From positions 248,001 through 312,000 of the forward strand of contig ONDM01000001.1 in NCBI GenBank assembly GCA_900316585.1: a stretch of DNA of 64,000 nt, in the 5' to 3' direction. A model generated the notes under the pieces. The model saw only the letters and a program-made list of their open reading frames with translations. It was not told the DNA's origin and searched no databases. This DNA is from an uncultured Prevotellaceae bacterium. Its GTDB lineage: Bacteria; Bacteroidota; Bacteroidia; Bacteroidales; Bacteroidaceae. Below, piece after piece: positions 9,459-18,045 of the stretch. The position numbers and the translations under genes were made by a program. Numbering within the stretch: the first letter of the stretch is position 1; each line of letters opens with the position of its first letter.

Positions 9459-9505
9459 TTTCAAAAAGAAAGAGGCCCTGAATCAGGGCCTCTTTCTTTT
9501 TGAAA
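9459..9505. terminator. Bidirectional terminator with a perfect 22-bp stem
   Basis: Positions 9459-9480 and 9484-9505 are perfect reverse complements around a 3-nt loop. The arms have A-rich/T-rich outer parts (AAAAAG / CTTTTT) and a GC core (AGGCCCTG). It lies between the convergent acyl-CoA ligase and SulP genes and can serve both. Confidence 0.9.
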
Positions 9506-9512
9506 GTGAAGT

Positions 9513-11213
9513 TTATAACTCCAATTTCTTTAAGTATTCTGTGCAATCTTCAAAAGTCTCAAAGATATGATCCTCAGGGACAAGATTTGGAATAACATTC
9601 ATCTTGGTTAGTAATTGCTTCGGTTGAGGCTTTATAATAGTCATAAGCACATTAACACCCTTTGCCTGTAAATCTTGAATCGCAGTTTCCATCGCATACA
9701 CGCCAGATTGATCCATATAACTTACTCGACGCATACGTACGATAACTAATTTTCTGCGCTCTGGAATACTTTCCATCAGCAAGTTGAAACCTGTAACAGA
9801 ACCGAAAAAGATTGGACCATCCAAATGGCAAATATATATTTTCTTTTTTATATCATCTGGAATACCACCTTCATCATTCCACGGATTATTCACATCTGTA
9901 GAATCCATAGCAGATGCAGTATAAGAATTCTCTATCAAATCACCTGCACGCTTCATGAAGAAGACACAAGCGATAACCATACCAAGACCAACCGCAGTCA
10001 GCAAGTCTACAAATACTGTGATCAGAAATACAACAATGAGTACAAAAGCATCTGACCTAGGTATCTTGTGAAGATCACGGAAACCTTTAAAATCAATGAT
10101 ACCCCAACCTACTGTTATTAGAATACCTGCTAAAACTGCCAAAGGTACATATTTAACCAATGAACCTAACCCAAGCAAAATGGCAAACAAGAAAATAGCA
10201 TGAACCATTCCACTGATCTGAGTACGTCCACCAGATTTAACGTTGACAACAGTACGCATTGTTGCACCTGCACCTGCAATTCCACAGAACAAACCTGCAA
10301 TAGCATTACCTATACCCTGTCCTATCAACTCCTGATTACTATTGTGTTTAGTTTTAGTAATATTATCTGCTACCACCGAAGTCAACAAAGTATCAATAGC
10401 ACCCAAACCTGCTAAAGTCAAGCCAGGAACAATGGCAGCTTCCATAAGTGAAATCCAATTAATACCTGCAAGACTAATTCCTTCCTTAGCGAAAAATGGC
10501 ATTGGCAGACCTGCTGGAATTTCACCAATGGTTAATTTAGTATCAATATTCATGAATAGAGATATGATTGTCATGACAATCAAAGCTACCAAAGTCGCAG
10601 GGATTTTCTTGGTGATTTTCGGGAATAATTCGATTATCAAAATAGAACAAATACCTAGAACCAATGCCTGCCAAACTAAACCATCGGCAGCCATCTCTGG
10701 ATATCGTGTTATCATATCAACAACTAGAACCGGAGACTTTAAGCCGATCAAAGGATAAATCTGCTGAAGGATAATAATCACACCTATACCACTCATAAAG
10801 CCCGACAGCACAGGATAAGGAATATAACGCACATACTTGCCCAACTTTATCACTCCAAATAGTATCTGGAAAAGACCACAGAAGATACCAGCCATAGACA
10901 TGCTAATCAGAACTGCAGCAAAACTTCCCTGAGTAGAAGCCCAAACACCACTGATTAAACTGGCTGAAATAACAGTCATTGGACCTGTAGGACCACTAAT
11001 TTGAGAATGTGTACCTCCGAACAAGGATGCAAAAAAGCCAAGCATAGCGGCACCAACAAGACCAGCCAAAGCTCCCATAGAACTTGCAGCAGGGTCATTG
11101 ATACCTCCAAAAGCCTGAATACCAAATGCGAGGGCAAGAGGCAAAGCAACAATTCCAGCTGTTATACCTCCAAAAATGTCACCTTTGATGTTGTTTGTAG
11201 AAATGAATGCCAT
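9513..11213 (-). CDS. SulP/SLC26 family anion transporter with STAS domain
   Basis: A 566-residue inner-membrane transporter of the SulP family (sulfate, bicarbonate or other anions). The N-terminal GDIFGGITAGIVALPLALAFG helix pair and GATMRTVVNVKSGG (around residue 320) are typical. About 10-14 hydrophobic segments are followed by a cytoplasmic STAS domain (about 445-560, RMRRVSYMDQSGVYAM). The substrate cannot be decided from sequence. It lies 26 nt downstream of a PP2C-type phosphatase on the same strand. Since PP2C phosphatases of this class act on STAS proteins, a regulatory link is conceivable but unproven. Confidence 0.9.
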   Translation of the reverse strand: MAFISTNNIKGDIFGGITAGIVALPLALAFGIQAFGGINDPAASSMGALAGLVGAAMLGFFASLFGGTHSQISGPTGPMTVISASLISGVWASTQGSFAAVLISMSMAGIFCGLFQILFGVIKLGKYVRYIPYPVLSGFMSGIGVIIILQQIYPLIGLKSPVLVVDMITRYPEMAADGLVWQALVLGICSILIIELFPKITKKIPATLVALIVMTIISLFMNIDTKLTIGEIPAGLPMPFFAKEGISLAGINWISLMEAAIVPGLTLAGLGAIDTLLTSVVADNITKTKHNSNQELIGQGIGNAIAGLFCGIAGAGATMRTVVNVKSGGRTQISGMVHAIFLFAILLGLGSLVKYVPLAVLAGILITVGWGIIDFKGFRDLHKIPRSDAFVLIVVFLITVFVDLLTAVGLGMVIACVFFMKRAGDLIENSYTASAMDSTDVNNPWNDEGGIPDDIKKKIYICHLDGPIFFGSVTGFNLLMESIPERRKLVIVRMRRVSYMDQSGVYAMETAIQDLQAKGVNVLMTIIKPQPKQLLTKMNVIPNLVPEDHIFETFEDCTEYLKKLEL

Positions 11214-11239
11214 ATATGTATATAGTTTAAAATTAATTT

Positions 11240-13018
11240 TTATCCTTGTGTCTTGTAAGTAAAGCTAAACAACGTCAGATCATCATTCTGCTCCAAACCG
11301 GCAGAGAATGTGCATACGTCGTCTACTACCCTCTCTACAAGTCCTTTTGAATCTAGGAAAGAACTATTCTGTGCTAGTTCAAGTAATCTTTCCTCCGAAT
11401 AGAATTCTCCATCCTTGTTTTTTGCTTCCGTCACACCATCGGTGAAAAGCAGGATTTTATCACCACCATTCAATTGAATAGAAGATTCTTCATATTCAGC
11501 ACTATTTATGATTCCAGCTGCCAAATTCACTTTGACATCCATGAATTCAATCCGAGAGTCATGGAATAATATGGGAGGATTATGACCGGCATTACAATAT
11601 TTAAGTAATCCTGATTTCAAATCCAGCACACCAACAAATAGAGTAACAAAAAAGTTCTGTGGATTATTCTCGGACAAAGAATGATTCAGAGACATGGCAA
11701 TTCTTCCGGGACTATCTATGTGATAGGATCTGTTTCTGAACAACTTGCTTGTAACTGCCATAATCAAACTTGCGGGAATACCTTTGCCTGAAACATCTCC
11801 GATGATAAAAAAGAGTTTATCATCTCTAATCAAAAAATTATATAAATCGCCTCCAACTTCTTTAGCAGGATTCAATTTTGCATAGAGATAATCAGGAAAT
11901 TCCTTTGGAAGCATATTCATCTGAATAGTTCGGGCAATATGTAACTCATTTTCCAATCGAGTCTGATTCTCTGTAGTAACCTTCAAATCTGTAATAAATG
12001 ATGAAAGTTCATGCTGCATGTTATCCAGGGAATCACGTAACAGTTTCAATTCATCATCTGTTTTCACTTCTGGCAGTTCAGTGTTAAAATTACCATTTGA
12101 AATCTCATCTGCAGCATTGGCGAATCTGACCACTGGCTTAGCCAATTTCCCTACTACTACTCGTGTCGTCAAAAGTAAAGCCGTCAAGCCGAAAATAAAC
12201 AACAAAAGAAGCAAATCCCGCAGCAAACGGATTGGTCTAATGATTTCTTTTTCCGAAGAACTGATGGACATGACCCAACCTACATTCTCTATAGGGGCAG
12301 TGAATGTATAGGAATTATCATCGGTCAGGGGATATCCATGAGAAATAACCTCTTTGTCATCAGAATCTGTGATACGTATATAAGAATTTCCTGATATCTT
12401 CTGACGTTCAATCATCTGCGTAATCCACTCCAATGTTACATCAACACCGAATACTCCTGCAAAATTACCTTGAGAATCATAAATAGGAATACAATAATCC
12501 GTCATAGGTTTCTGGGCCATTTTACCCACATAAGGCTTGGTCCAAAAGGCCTTATCTGAGAGTTTCGCCTTTTTAAACCAATCCTCAGACCAAAACTGTG
12601 AAATGGTTGTCAATTCATATTCACCTTTCTTTTTGGTACGATACAAATAAGGTGCTACGATCCTTTTGTCTGCATAGTAATTTGTATCTACGGCAAATGC
12701 TACACCATAAATATCCTCATTTATATCCAAAATAGGACGTAACAAATTAAGTATAGAGTCTGGATATGCTAAGAAGAAATTCGCAGAAGAAGATGCATTG
12801 TCCGCTACCACTTCGGCAATCTTGAATGTATTAGAGATCTCATCCACATAGACCTGAAGTGAATGTTGGGCAAGTTCAATCTCATCTTTCTTCATCTTAT
12901 GATAGACAAAATAGAGACTCACCCCCATGGAAGCCAGCAGAATTGCTGCAGAGCATCCTGTAAACCATAAACTCAAGCGAGTCGAGAAGGAACGGTTAGG
13001 AGTTTTTAATCTACTCAT
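11240..13018 (-). CDS. Membrane sensor PP2C phosphatase (RsbU/SpoIIE-like, Cache-HAMP-PP2C)
   Basis: A 592-residue receptor phosphatase. An N-terminal transmembrane helix (about residues 18-41) precedes a periplasmic double-Cache-like sensor (about 45-255, with WTKPYVGKMAQKPMTDYCIPIYD). A second membrane helix (about 270-292), a HAMP segment (about 293-345), a short coiled coil and a SpoIIE/PP2C catalytic domain (about 370-590) follow. Metal-binding motifs GGDLYNF, GDVSGKG, TDGVTEA and NDDLTLF are intact. The expected role is to dephosphorylate a STAS antagonist in response to an external small molecule. A STAS antagonist and an anti-sigma-type kinase are encoded divergently at 13.1-13.8 kb, completing a partner-switch set. 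Confidence 0.9.
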   Translation of the reverse strand: MSRLKTPNRSFSTRLSLWFTGCSAAILLASMGVSLYFVYHKMKKDEIELAQHSLQVYVDEISNTFKIAEVVADNASSSANFFLAYPDSILNLLRPILDINEDIYGVAFAVDTNYYADKRIVAPYLYRTKKKGEYELTTISQFWSEDWFKKAKLSDKAFWTKPYVGKMAQKPMTDYCIPIYDSQGNFAGVFGVDVTLEWITQMIERQKISGNSYIRITDSDDKEVISHGYPLTDDNSYTFTAPIENVGWVMSISSSEKEIIRPIRLLRDLLLLLFIFGLTALLLTTRVVVGKLAKPVVRFANAADEISNGNFNTELPEVKTDDELKLLRDSLDNMQHELSSFITDLKVTTENQTRLENELHIARTIQMNMLPKEFPDYLYAKLNPAKEVGGDLYNFLIRDDKLFFIIGDVSGKGIPASLIMAVTSKLFRNRSYHIDSPGRIAMSLNHSLSENNPQNFFVTLFVGVLDLKSGLLKYCNAGHNPPILFHDSRIEFMDVKVNLAAGIINSAEYEESSIQLNGGDKILLFTDGVTEAKNKDGEFYSEERLLELAQNSSFLDSKGLVERVVDDVCTFSAGLEQNDDLTLFSFTYKTQG

Positions 13019-13036
13019 AGTGTCTATTCTTTATTG

Positions 13037-13067
13037 CAAAAATCGCCATATTTTGTGACTTGGCAAA
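13037..13067 (-). promoter_or_regulatory. Near-consensus promoter of the sensor phosphatase gene
   Basis: On the minus strand TTTG (13067-13064), a 19-nt spacer and GATTTTTG (13044-13037), which has GA in place of TA in the -7 box. It is back to back with the promoter of the divergent kinase gene. Confidence 0.4.
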
Positions 13068-13084
13068 AAAAATGTCCTAAAAAC

Positions 13085-13116
13085 TTAGTCATTGTTTTTC
13101 CTTTTTTATATTTTTG
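13085..13116 (+). promoter_or_regulatory. Probable promoter of the kinase/STAS operon
   Basis: TTAG (13085-13088, one mismatch to TTTG), 20-nt spacer, TATTTTTG (13109-13116). The ATG at 13140 lies 23 nt downstream. Confidence 0.55.
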
Positions 13117-13139
13117 TAGTGTTAATCCATGGTGAAAAC

Positions 13140-13556
13140 ATGTTTCAAGGGAAAACTATCATATTAAACAACCAATTGAACGAACTGAAGAAACTGTTCG
13201 CTTTGACAGAAGAGCTCCATAAAGAACTGGAACTCCCTCAAGATGTTGTATTTAATATGAATTTAGCCCTGGAAGAAGCATTGACCAATATCATTCTATA
13301 TGCCTACCCCGGTTCGGAAGGTACGATAGAACTTGAAGTTAAGAAAACAAATGAAAACAGCCTGTCCTTTACTTTAAGAGATAAAGGAATTGCATTTAAT
13401 CCGCTGGAAGCCCCTGAAGCTGATGTTACCTCACCTGCTTCTGAACGAGAAATTGGAGGATTGGGAATCTTTCTCATGCGCCAACTGATGGATTTTGTAG
13501 AGTACGAGAGAAAAGGAGATAAGAACATTTTGAGAATGACTAAGAAAATAAAATAA
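13140..13556 (+). CDS. Anti-sigma-factor-type serine kinase (RsbW/HATPase_c_2 family)
   Basis: A 138-residue GHKL ATPase of the RsbW/SpoIIAB class. The N-box reads MNLALEEALTNIILYAYP, the G1 box DKGIAFNP, and the G2 box GGLGIFLMRQLMD. In known systems this protein phosphorylates a STAS antagonist on serine and alternates between binding it and binding a target (a sigma factor or other partner). The ATG at 13140 is chosen because it matches the family start and lies downstream of the promoter. The STAS partner begins 10 nt after its stop. No sigma factor gene is nearby, so the final target is unknown. Confidence 0.88.
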   Translation: MFQGKTIILNNQLNELKKLFALTEELHKELELPQDVVFNMNLALEEALTNIILYAYPGSEGTIELEVKKTNENSLSFTLRDKGIAFNPLEAPEADVTSPASEREIGGLGIFLMRQLMDFVEYERKGDKNILRMTKKIK

Positions 13557-13566
13557 ATAATATATT

Positions 13567-13845
13567 ATGGAGCCAATAACTATTTACATTGACGGACCAC
13601 TGGATGCTCTGCACTTGAATGATCTACAGGAAAACGTAAACAGCCTTGACATTCATGAGGGACAATTTGTAATTCTGGATTGTACTGAAATGAACTACAT
13701 CAGCAGTTCTGGTTTGCGTGTCTTCCTGTCCATGCACAAGGAGGTCACTTCCAAAAATGGTAAACTAATCATCAAGAATCTACAACCATTGGTTAAGCAT
13801 GTATTCGACATGACTGGCTTTAGCCAGATTTTCAATTTTGAATAA
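13567..13845 (+). CDS. STAS-domain anti-sigma factor antagonist (RsbV/SpoIIAA-like)
   Basis: A 92-residue single STAS domain. The conserved phosphorylation motif reads YISSSGLR; by alignment with SpoIIAA DSSG, Ser47 is the expected phospho-acceptor. It is the natural substrate of the kinase encoded 10 nt upstream and of the sensor phosphatase encoded divergently. It ends just before a strong terminator, so kinase and antagonist form a closed two-gene operon. Confidence 0.9.
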   Translation: MEPITIYIDGPLDALHLNDLQENVNSLDIHEGQFVILDCTEMNYISSSGLRVFLSMHKEVTSKNGKLIIKNLQPLVKHVFDMTGFSQIFNFE

Positions 13846-13862
13846 GAGCTTATTTAATAGGA

Positions 13863-13900
13863 AGAGAGCCATCTGCAAAACAGATGGCTCTCTTTTATTT
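13863..13900 (+). terminator. Terminator of the kinase/STAS operon
   Basis: Perfect 13-bp stem (13863-13875 with 13881-13893), loop CAAAA, then a T-rich tail (TTTATTTTA). Confidence 0.92.
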
Positions 13901-13908
13901 TATACGAT

Positions 13909-14032
13909 TTGATATTTCAGGAAATATCTATTTATGAAAAGCTCAACTATACAGTAAGATTTCTCTAGAAGGAGAAAAATATTTTCCTAGTTAGGGAAAA
14001 AGAATTATCTACTCAGTGGGAAAAAAAATGGT
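13909..14032. repeat. Gene-free spacer with short palindrome and three imperfect CT(A/C)-N-GGGAAAAA-like repeats
   Basis: No gene is seen between the terminator at 13900 and that of the tRNA at 14070. The stretch holds an inverted repeat GATATTTC-AG-GAAATATC (13911-13928) and three loosely similar 16-nt units starting at 13965, 13987 and 14012 (consensus about CTAGNTRGGGAAAAAA). No protein-coding frame or canonical promoter was recognised. Confidence 0.4.
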
Positions 14033-14069
14033 AGTTGATTAACCCTTCGCTTTATATAAAACAAGAATG

Positions 14070-14096
14070 AAAAAAGAGATGACATGATGTCATCTC
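14070..14096 (-). terminator. Terminator of tRNA-Glu
   Basis: Self-complementary hairpin at 14076-14096 (GAGATGACAT / ATGTCATCTC), followed on the minus strand by a six-T run (A-run at 14070-14075). Confidence 0.85.
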
Positions 14097-14112
14097 TCTC
14101 ACATTATTTATA

Positions 14113-14187
14113 TGGTAGCGCCTACGGGACTCGAACCCGTGTACCCGGCGTGAGAGGCCGGTATCCTAACCGCTAGATGAAAGCGCC
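14113..14187 (-). tRNA. tRNA-Glu (anticodon CTC)
   Basis: A 75-nt cloverleaf on the minus strand. The acceptor arm is GGCGCTT paired with AGGCGCT (with G-U at the first and sixth pairs). The D-arm contains AGCGGTTAGGA, and the anticodon stem CCGGC/GCCGG encloses loop CTCTCAC. The T-arm is ACGGG-TTCGAGT-CCCGT, the discriminator is A, and CCA is encoded. It reads GAG codons. A consensus promoter and a terminator flank it, so it is an independent transcription unit. Confidence 0.97.
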
Positions 14188-14201
14188 ATTATTTCTGTTT
14201 G

Positions 14202-14233
14202 CAAATATAAGGGAAGTTTTCCGTATTTCCAAA
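14202..14233 (-). promoter_or_regulatory. Promoter of tRNA-Glu
   Basis: Exact match on the minus strand: TTTG (14233-14230), 20-nt spacer, TATATTTG (14209-14202), 15 nt before the mature tRNA 5' end. Confidence 0.85.
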
Positions 14234-14242
14234 TTTAAACTA

Positions 14243-14280
14243 AAATAAAAAGGGGAACCAAAAGCAGATGGTTCCCCTTT
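14243..14280 (-). terminator. Terminator after rubrerythrin
   Basis: Perfect 11-bp stem (AAAGGGGAACC at 14249-14259 with 14270-14280), 10-nt loop, and a T-rich tail on the minus strand. Confidence 0.88.
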
Positions 14281-14298
14281 AGCTGAATATCTCAAGGA

Positions 14299-14856
14299 TT
14301 ATTTCTTGAAATAACGCTTAAATAGGCCTTCGAAGCCACGTCCATGACGAGCCTCATCCTTAGCCATTTCATGTACGGTATCATGAATAGCATCCCAACC
14401 CTTAGCCTTAGCATTCTTTGCAATGCGGAACTTATCCTCACATGCACCAGCCTCAGCATTCATACGCTTTTCCAGATTAGTCTTTGTATCCCAAACCACA
14501 TCACCCAGAAGTTCTGCAAACTTAGAAGCATGCTCTGCCTCTTCCCATGCATAACGCTTAAATGCTTCAGCGATCTCAGGATAGCCTTCACGATCAGCCT
14601 GACGGCTCATAGCCAAATACATGCCGACCTCAGTACACTCTCCATTCCAATGTGCGTTCAGGTCTTTAATCATTTCCTCATCTACCCCATAGTCCTTAGC
14701 TATACCAATAGTATGCTCTGTAACCATATTCATAGCTCCTTCTTCAACTAGTTCTTTGAACTTAGAGGCAGGAACACCACACATAGGACACTTCTGAGGA
14801 GGTTCTTCACCCTCATGGACATAACCACAAACGGTACAAATAAATTTCTTTTTCAT
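14299..14856 (-). CDS. Rubrerythrin family protein (N-terminal rubredoxin-like domain)
   Basis: A 185-residue non-haem iron peroxidase that reduces hydrogen peroxide and protects anaerobes from oxygen. The N-terminal rubredoxin-like centre uses C7, C10, C23 and C26. The ferritin-like di-iron domain follows, with [23 protein letters not shown] and [10 protein letters not shown] carrying the Glu and His ligands. The domain order, rubredoxin first, is the reverse of classical rubrerythrin. It has its own consensus promoter and terminator. Oxygen- or peroxide-dependent regulation is expected from the family, but no operator was recognised. Confidence 0.93.
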   Translation of the reverse strand: MKKKFICTVCGYVHEGEEPPQKCPMCGVPASKFKELVEEGAMNMVTEHTIGIAKDYGVDEEMIKDLNAHWNGECTEVGMYLAMSRQADREGYPEIAEAFKRYAWEEAEHASKFAELLGDVVWDTKTNLEKRMNAEAGACEDKFRIAKNAKAKGWDAIHDTVHEMAKDEARHGRGFEGLFKRYFKK

Positions 14857-14906
14857 GTTTTTAGAATTTAAATAGCTATAAATTAGTTATTACATTATTA
14901 ACTTTC

Positions 14907-14938
14907 CAAAGTTAAGTTAACTCTTCTACTTGAACAAA
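14907..14938 (-). promoter_or_regulatory. Promoter of rubrerythrin
   Basis: Exact match on the minus strand: TTTG (14938-14935), 20-nt spacer, TAACTTTG (14914-14907). The leader to the ATG at 14856 is about 45 nt. Confidence 0.85.
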
Positions 14939-14973
14939 TATTTAAACTATTATTTTAAATATAACCTAAAAAA

Positions 14974-15005
14974 ATTGATTATTTTGTAAAATCAACCTAT
15001 CTTTG
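14974..15005 (+). promoter_or_regulatory. Promoter of nadE
   Basis: ATTG (14974-14977, one mismatch), 20-nt spacer, TATCTTTG (14998-15005). The ATG at 15025 lies 19 nt downstream. Confidence 0.65.
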
Positions 15006-15024
15006 TACAAACAACAAAATAGAC

Positions 15025-16956
15025 ATGAATCACGGTTTTGTAAAAGTTGCAACGGCTATTCCATCGCTGAAGGTTGCCGATTGCTTTTATAATGAACAGC
15101 AAATTGAAAGTCTTACCTTGCAGGCTTCAGGCAAAGGAGTAGAGATTATCTGTTTTCCAGAGCTAAGCATAACTGGTTACACTTGTGCCGATCTTTTCCA
15201 ACAAGAACTGCTCTTGGAAGAATGTGAAAATGCAGTAATGAAACTGCTTACTACGACTCGTTCTCTAGACATTATCGCTATAGTAGGCATCCCATTGCCT
15301 TATAATGGTACTCTGCTGAATTGTGCTTTAGTCTTGCAAAAAGGAAAAGTACTAGCCATAATACCTAAGACTTATCTTCCTAATTATAAAGAGTTCTATG
15401 AAAAGCGGTGGTTTACATCTGGATTAAATCACATACCAGCCGAAGTCAGGTATTGCGGACAGCGTGTACTGGTTTCATCTAAACAGATTATCCATACCCC
15501 TCAATGCAATTTTGGTGTGGAATTGTGTGAGGATGCCTGGGCACCAATCCCTCCTAGCAGCTCTTTAGCACTTAACGGAGCAGAAATCATTTTTAATCTA
15601 TCTGCATCCAATGAGAGTATTGGTAAAAACAACTATCTTACCTCTCTTATAGCTCAACAGTCTGCCCGCTGTATTGCTGGCTACGTCTACAGTAGTGCCG
15701 GATTCGGAGAATCAACTACCGATTTGGTGTTTGCTGGAAACGGACTTATTTATGAAAATGGTAAACTTTTGGCAAAAAGTGAACGTTTTTCTCTATCTGA
15801 ACAGTTGATTGTAAGTGAAATAGATGTAGAGAAACTACGTGTAGAACGAAGAATCAACACTACCTTTGGAGATAGTCTACGTAATTGTCCTAACAAGGAG
15901 GATTATATCTTAATTCAATCTGAATCTGTCATTCCACCAGAGTTGACGCAGCTGACACGTGAAGTAGATGCACATCCTTTCGTGCCAACTGGTAATAAAC
16001 TTGATGAGAGATGCGAAGAGATCTTCAATATCCAAGTTGAAGGCCTTGCACAGCGAGTACATCATATTAACGCGAAATCAGCAATCATTGGAATATCAGG
16101 AGGATTGGATTCTACCCTTGCATTGCTTGTTACAGTGAAGACATTTGATAAACTGGAGCTGAGCAGAAAAGGTATTGTAGGCATCACTATGCCAGGGTTC
16201 GGAACAACAGACCGTACTTATAATAATGCACTGACCTTAATGCGTAGTCTAGGCATTACCATTCGTGAAATTCCTATAGGTGCTTCTGTCATCCAGCATT
16301 TCAAAGATATAGAACATGATATCAACGTTCATGACATCACTTATGAGAACGGTCAGGCAAGGGAACGCACTCAAATTTTGATGGACATTGCCAATCAAAT
16401 TAATGGGCTTGTAGTAGGCACAGGTGACCTTTCTGAATTAGCTCTAGGCTGGGCTACATACAATGGAGACCATATGAGCATGTATGGGGTTAATGCATCA
16501 ATACCTAAGACATTGGTCAAGCATCTGGTTAGTTGGGTGGCAACTCATGAAGCCGATGAAGAAGAACGCATCTGCTTGATGGATATTGTTGACACTCCTA
16601 TCAGTCCAGAGCTTCTACCTCCTACTGAAGACGGCAAAATTGCACAAAAGACCGAAGACAATGTTGGACCTTATGAACTTCATGATTTCTTCATCTACAA
16701 CTTTATAAGATTCGGTTTCCGTCCGTCCAAAATTTACTTCTTAGCTCAAAAAGCGTTTCAGGGTAAATACGACGATGACACATTGAAGAGATGGCTTCGA
16801 ACTTTCTGTTGGAGATTCTTTAGCCAGCAGTTTAAACGGAGCTGTCTGCCCGACGGGCCAAAGGTCGGTAGTGTTACATTAAGTCCAAGAGGAGACTGGA
16901 GAATGCCAAGCGATGCGACAAGTGCCATGTGGATAGAAGAATGCAAGAATCTATAA
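15025..16956 (+). CDS. nadE: Glutamine-dependent NAD+ synthetase
   Basis: Converts nicotinic acid adenine dinucleotide to NAD+ with ATP and glutamine. The 643-residue protein has an N-terminal nitrilase-type glutaminase domain with the Glu-Lys-Cys triad visible in FPELSITGY, IIPKTYLP and GVELCEDAW. The C-terminal synthetase domain carries the PP-loop GISGGLDST and the NAD-binding GTGDLSELALGWATYNGDH. This is the long glutamine-using form, not the ammonia-dependent one. It is a single gene that converges on hisB, with only 18 nt between the two stops and a hairpin shared with the end of hisB. Confidence 0.97.
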   Translation: MNHGFVKVATAIPSLKVADCFYNEQQIESLTLQASGKGVEIICFPELSITGYTCADLFQQELLLEECENAVMKLLTTTRSLDIIAIVGIPLPYNGTLLNCALVLQKGKVLAIIPKTYLPNYKEFYEKRWFTSGLNHIPAEVRYCGQRVLVSSKQIIHTPQCNFGVELCEDAWAPIPPSSSLALNGAEIIFNLSASNESIGKNNYLTSLIAQQSARCIAGYVYSSAGFGESTTDLVFAGNGLIYENGKLLAKSERFSLSEQLIVSEIDVEKLRVERRINTTFGDSLRNCPNKEDYILIQSESVIPPELTQLTREVDAHPFVPTGNKLDERCEEIFNIQVEGLAQRVHHINAKSAIIGISGGLDSTLALLVTVKTFDKLELSRKGIVGITMPGFGTTDRTYNNALTLMRSLGITIREIPIGASVIQHFKDIEHDINVHDITYENGQARERTQILMDIANQINGLVVGTGDLSELALGWATYNGDHMSMYGVNASIPKTLVKHLVSWVATHEADEEERICLMDIVDTPISPELLPPTEDGKIAQKTEDNVGPYELHDFFIYNFIRFGFRPSKIYFLAQKAFQGKYDDDTLKRWLRTFCWRFFSQQFKRSCLPDGPKVGSVTLSPRGDWRMPSDATSAMWIEECKNL

Positions 16957-16958
16957 AT

Positions 16959-16994
16959 CAAGTAAGGGAGCCCTTTATAGGACTCCCTTACTTG
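16959..16994. terminator. Hairpin at the convergent nadE/hisB junction
   Basis: Perfect 12-bp stem (16959-16970 with 16983-16994) around a 12-nt loop. One arm lies inside the last codons of hisB. No good T-run follows on either strand, so termination is plausible but not canonical. Confidence 0.6.
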
Positions 16995-18045
16995 ATGGCA
17001 ACTGGAAATGATAGATATCTCTTTTAACTGCCATTTTCAAGGCTCTTGCAAAAGCTTTGAAAATTCCTTCTATCTTATGATGTTCATTCGTACCCTCAGC
17101 CTTGATATTCAAATTCATTTTTGCCGTATCACTCAAGCTCTTGAAGAAATGATAGAACATTTCAGTAGGCATCTCTCCTATCTTTTCACGATGAAAATCT
17201 GCATTCCAAATCAACCATGGACGTCCTCCGAAATCTAGAGATACCTGGCACAAGCAATCATCCATAGGAAGGGAATAACCATAGCGTTCTATTCCACGTT
17301 TGTCTCCTAGTGCCTGCAATAAGCATTCTCCTAATGCTAATCCTGTATCTTCTATGGTATGATGTTCATCTACATACAGATCTCCTTTAACATGTACGGT
17401 CAAATCCATATTACCATGTTTACCGATTTGTTCCAACATGTGATCAAAAAAGCCAAGACCTGTAGAGATATCACATTTGCCTGAGCCATCTAAATTTAAA
17501 CCCACATACACTTGAGTCTCCTTCGTGTTTCGTTCCAAATTAAAGACACGTTCCCCTGCAAATACGATTTCTGCAATCTTATCCCAATCCATTCCATCTC
17601 TGCCTAGAATTAATGCCTTACAGCCTAGATTTTCTGCAAGCACTGCATCACTATCCCTATCTCCTATCACATAACTACCTGCCATGTTATACTCCGGATT
17701 ATCAATGTATTGGCTCAACATGCCTATTCCAGGTTTGCGGTTAGGATGATTGCCTTCGGGAAAATGATTATCTATATGCTGACGAATGAAGTGAATCCCC
17801 TCACCTTCTAAAGTCTTAATAATGAAATTATGAACAGGCCAAAATGTACACTCTGGAAAAGAAGATGTTCCGAGACCATCTTGATTACTGACCATGACCA
17901 CTTCAAAGTCGAGATTTCTGCAAATGAAACCTAGATTACGAAACATGCCAGGGACAAACTTCAACTTTTCAAAAGAATCGATCTGTTCGTCAGCAGGTTC
18001 CTCTATCAAGGTTCCATCTCGATCTATAAACAATACTTTTTTCAT
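16975..18045 (-). CDS. hisB: Bifunctional histidinol-phosphatase / imidazoleglycerol-phosphate dehydratase
   Basis: Catalyses steps 7 and 9 of histidine synthesis. The N-terminal HAD phosphatase (residues about 1-165) begins [12 protein letters not shown], with catalytic D8 and D10. The C-terminal dehydratase (about 185-356) shows the two Mn-binding motifs [13 protein letters not shown] / DEHHTIED and the second-repeat [12 protein letters not shown]. The fusion is complete and ends in PSSKGVL. It is the last gene of hisGDCB, and its start overlaps the hisC stop by 4 nt (ATGA). Confidence 0.96.
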   Translation of the reverse strand: MKKVLFIDRDGTLIEEPADEQIDSFEKLKFVPGMFRNLGFICRNLDFEVVMVSNQDGLGTSSFPECTFWPVHNFIIKTLEGEGIHFIRQHIDNHFPEGNHPNRKPGIGMLSQYIDNPEYNMAGSYVIGDRDSDAVLAENLGCKALILGRDGMDWDKIAEIVFAGERVFNLERNTKETQVYVGLNLDGSGKCDISTGLGFFDHMLEQIGKHGNMDLTVHVKGDLYVDEHHTIEDTGLALGECLLQALGDKRGIERYGYSLPMDDCLCQVSLDFGGRPWLIWNADFHREKIGEMPTEMFYHFFKSLSDTAKMNLNIKAEGTNEHHKIEGIFKAFARALKMAVKRDIYHFQLPSSKGVL

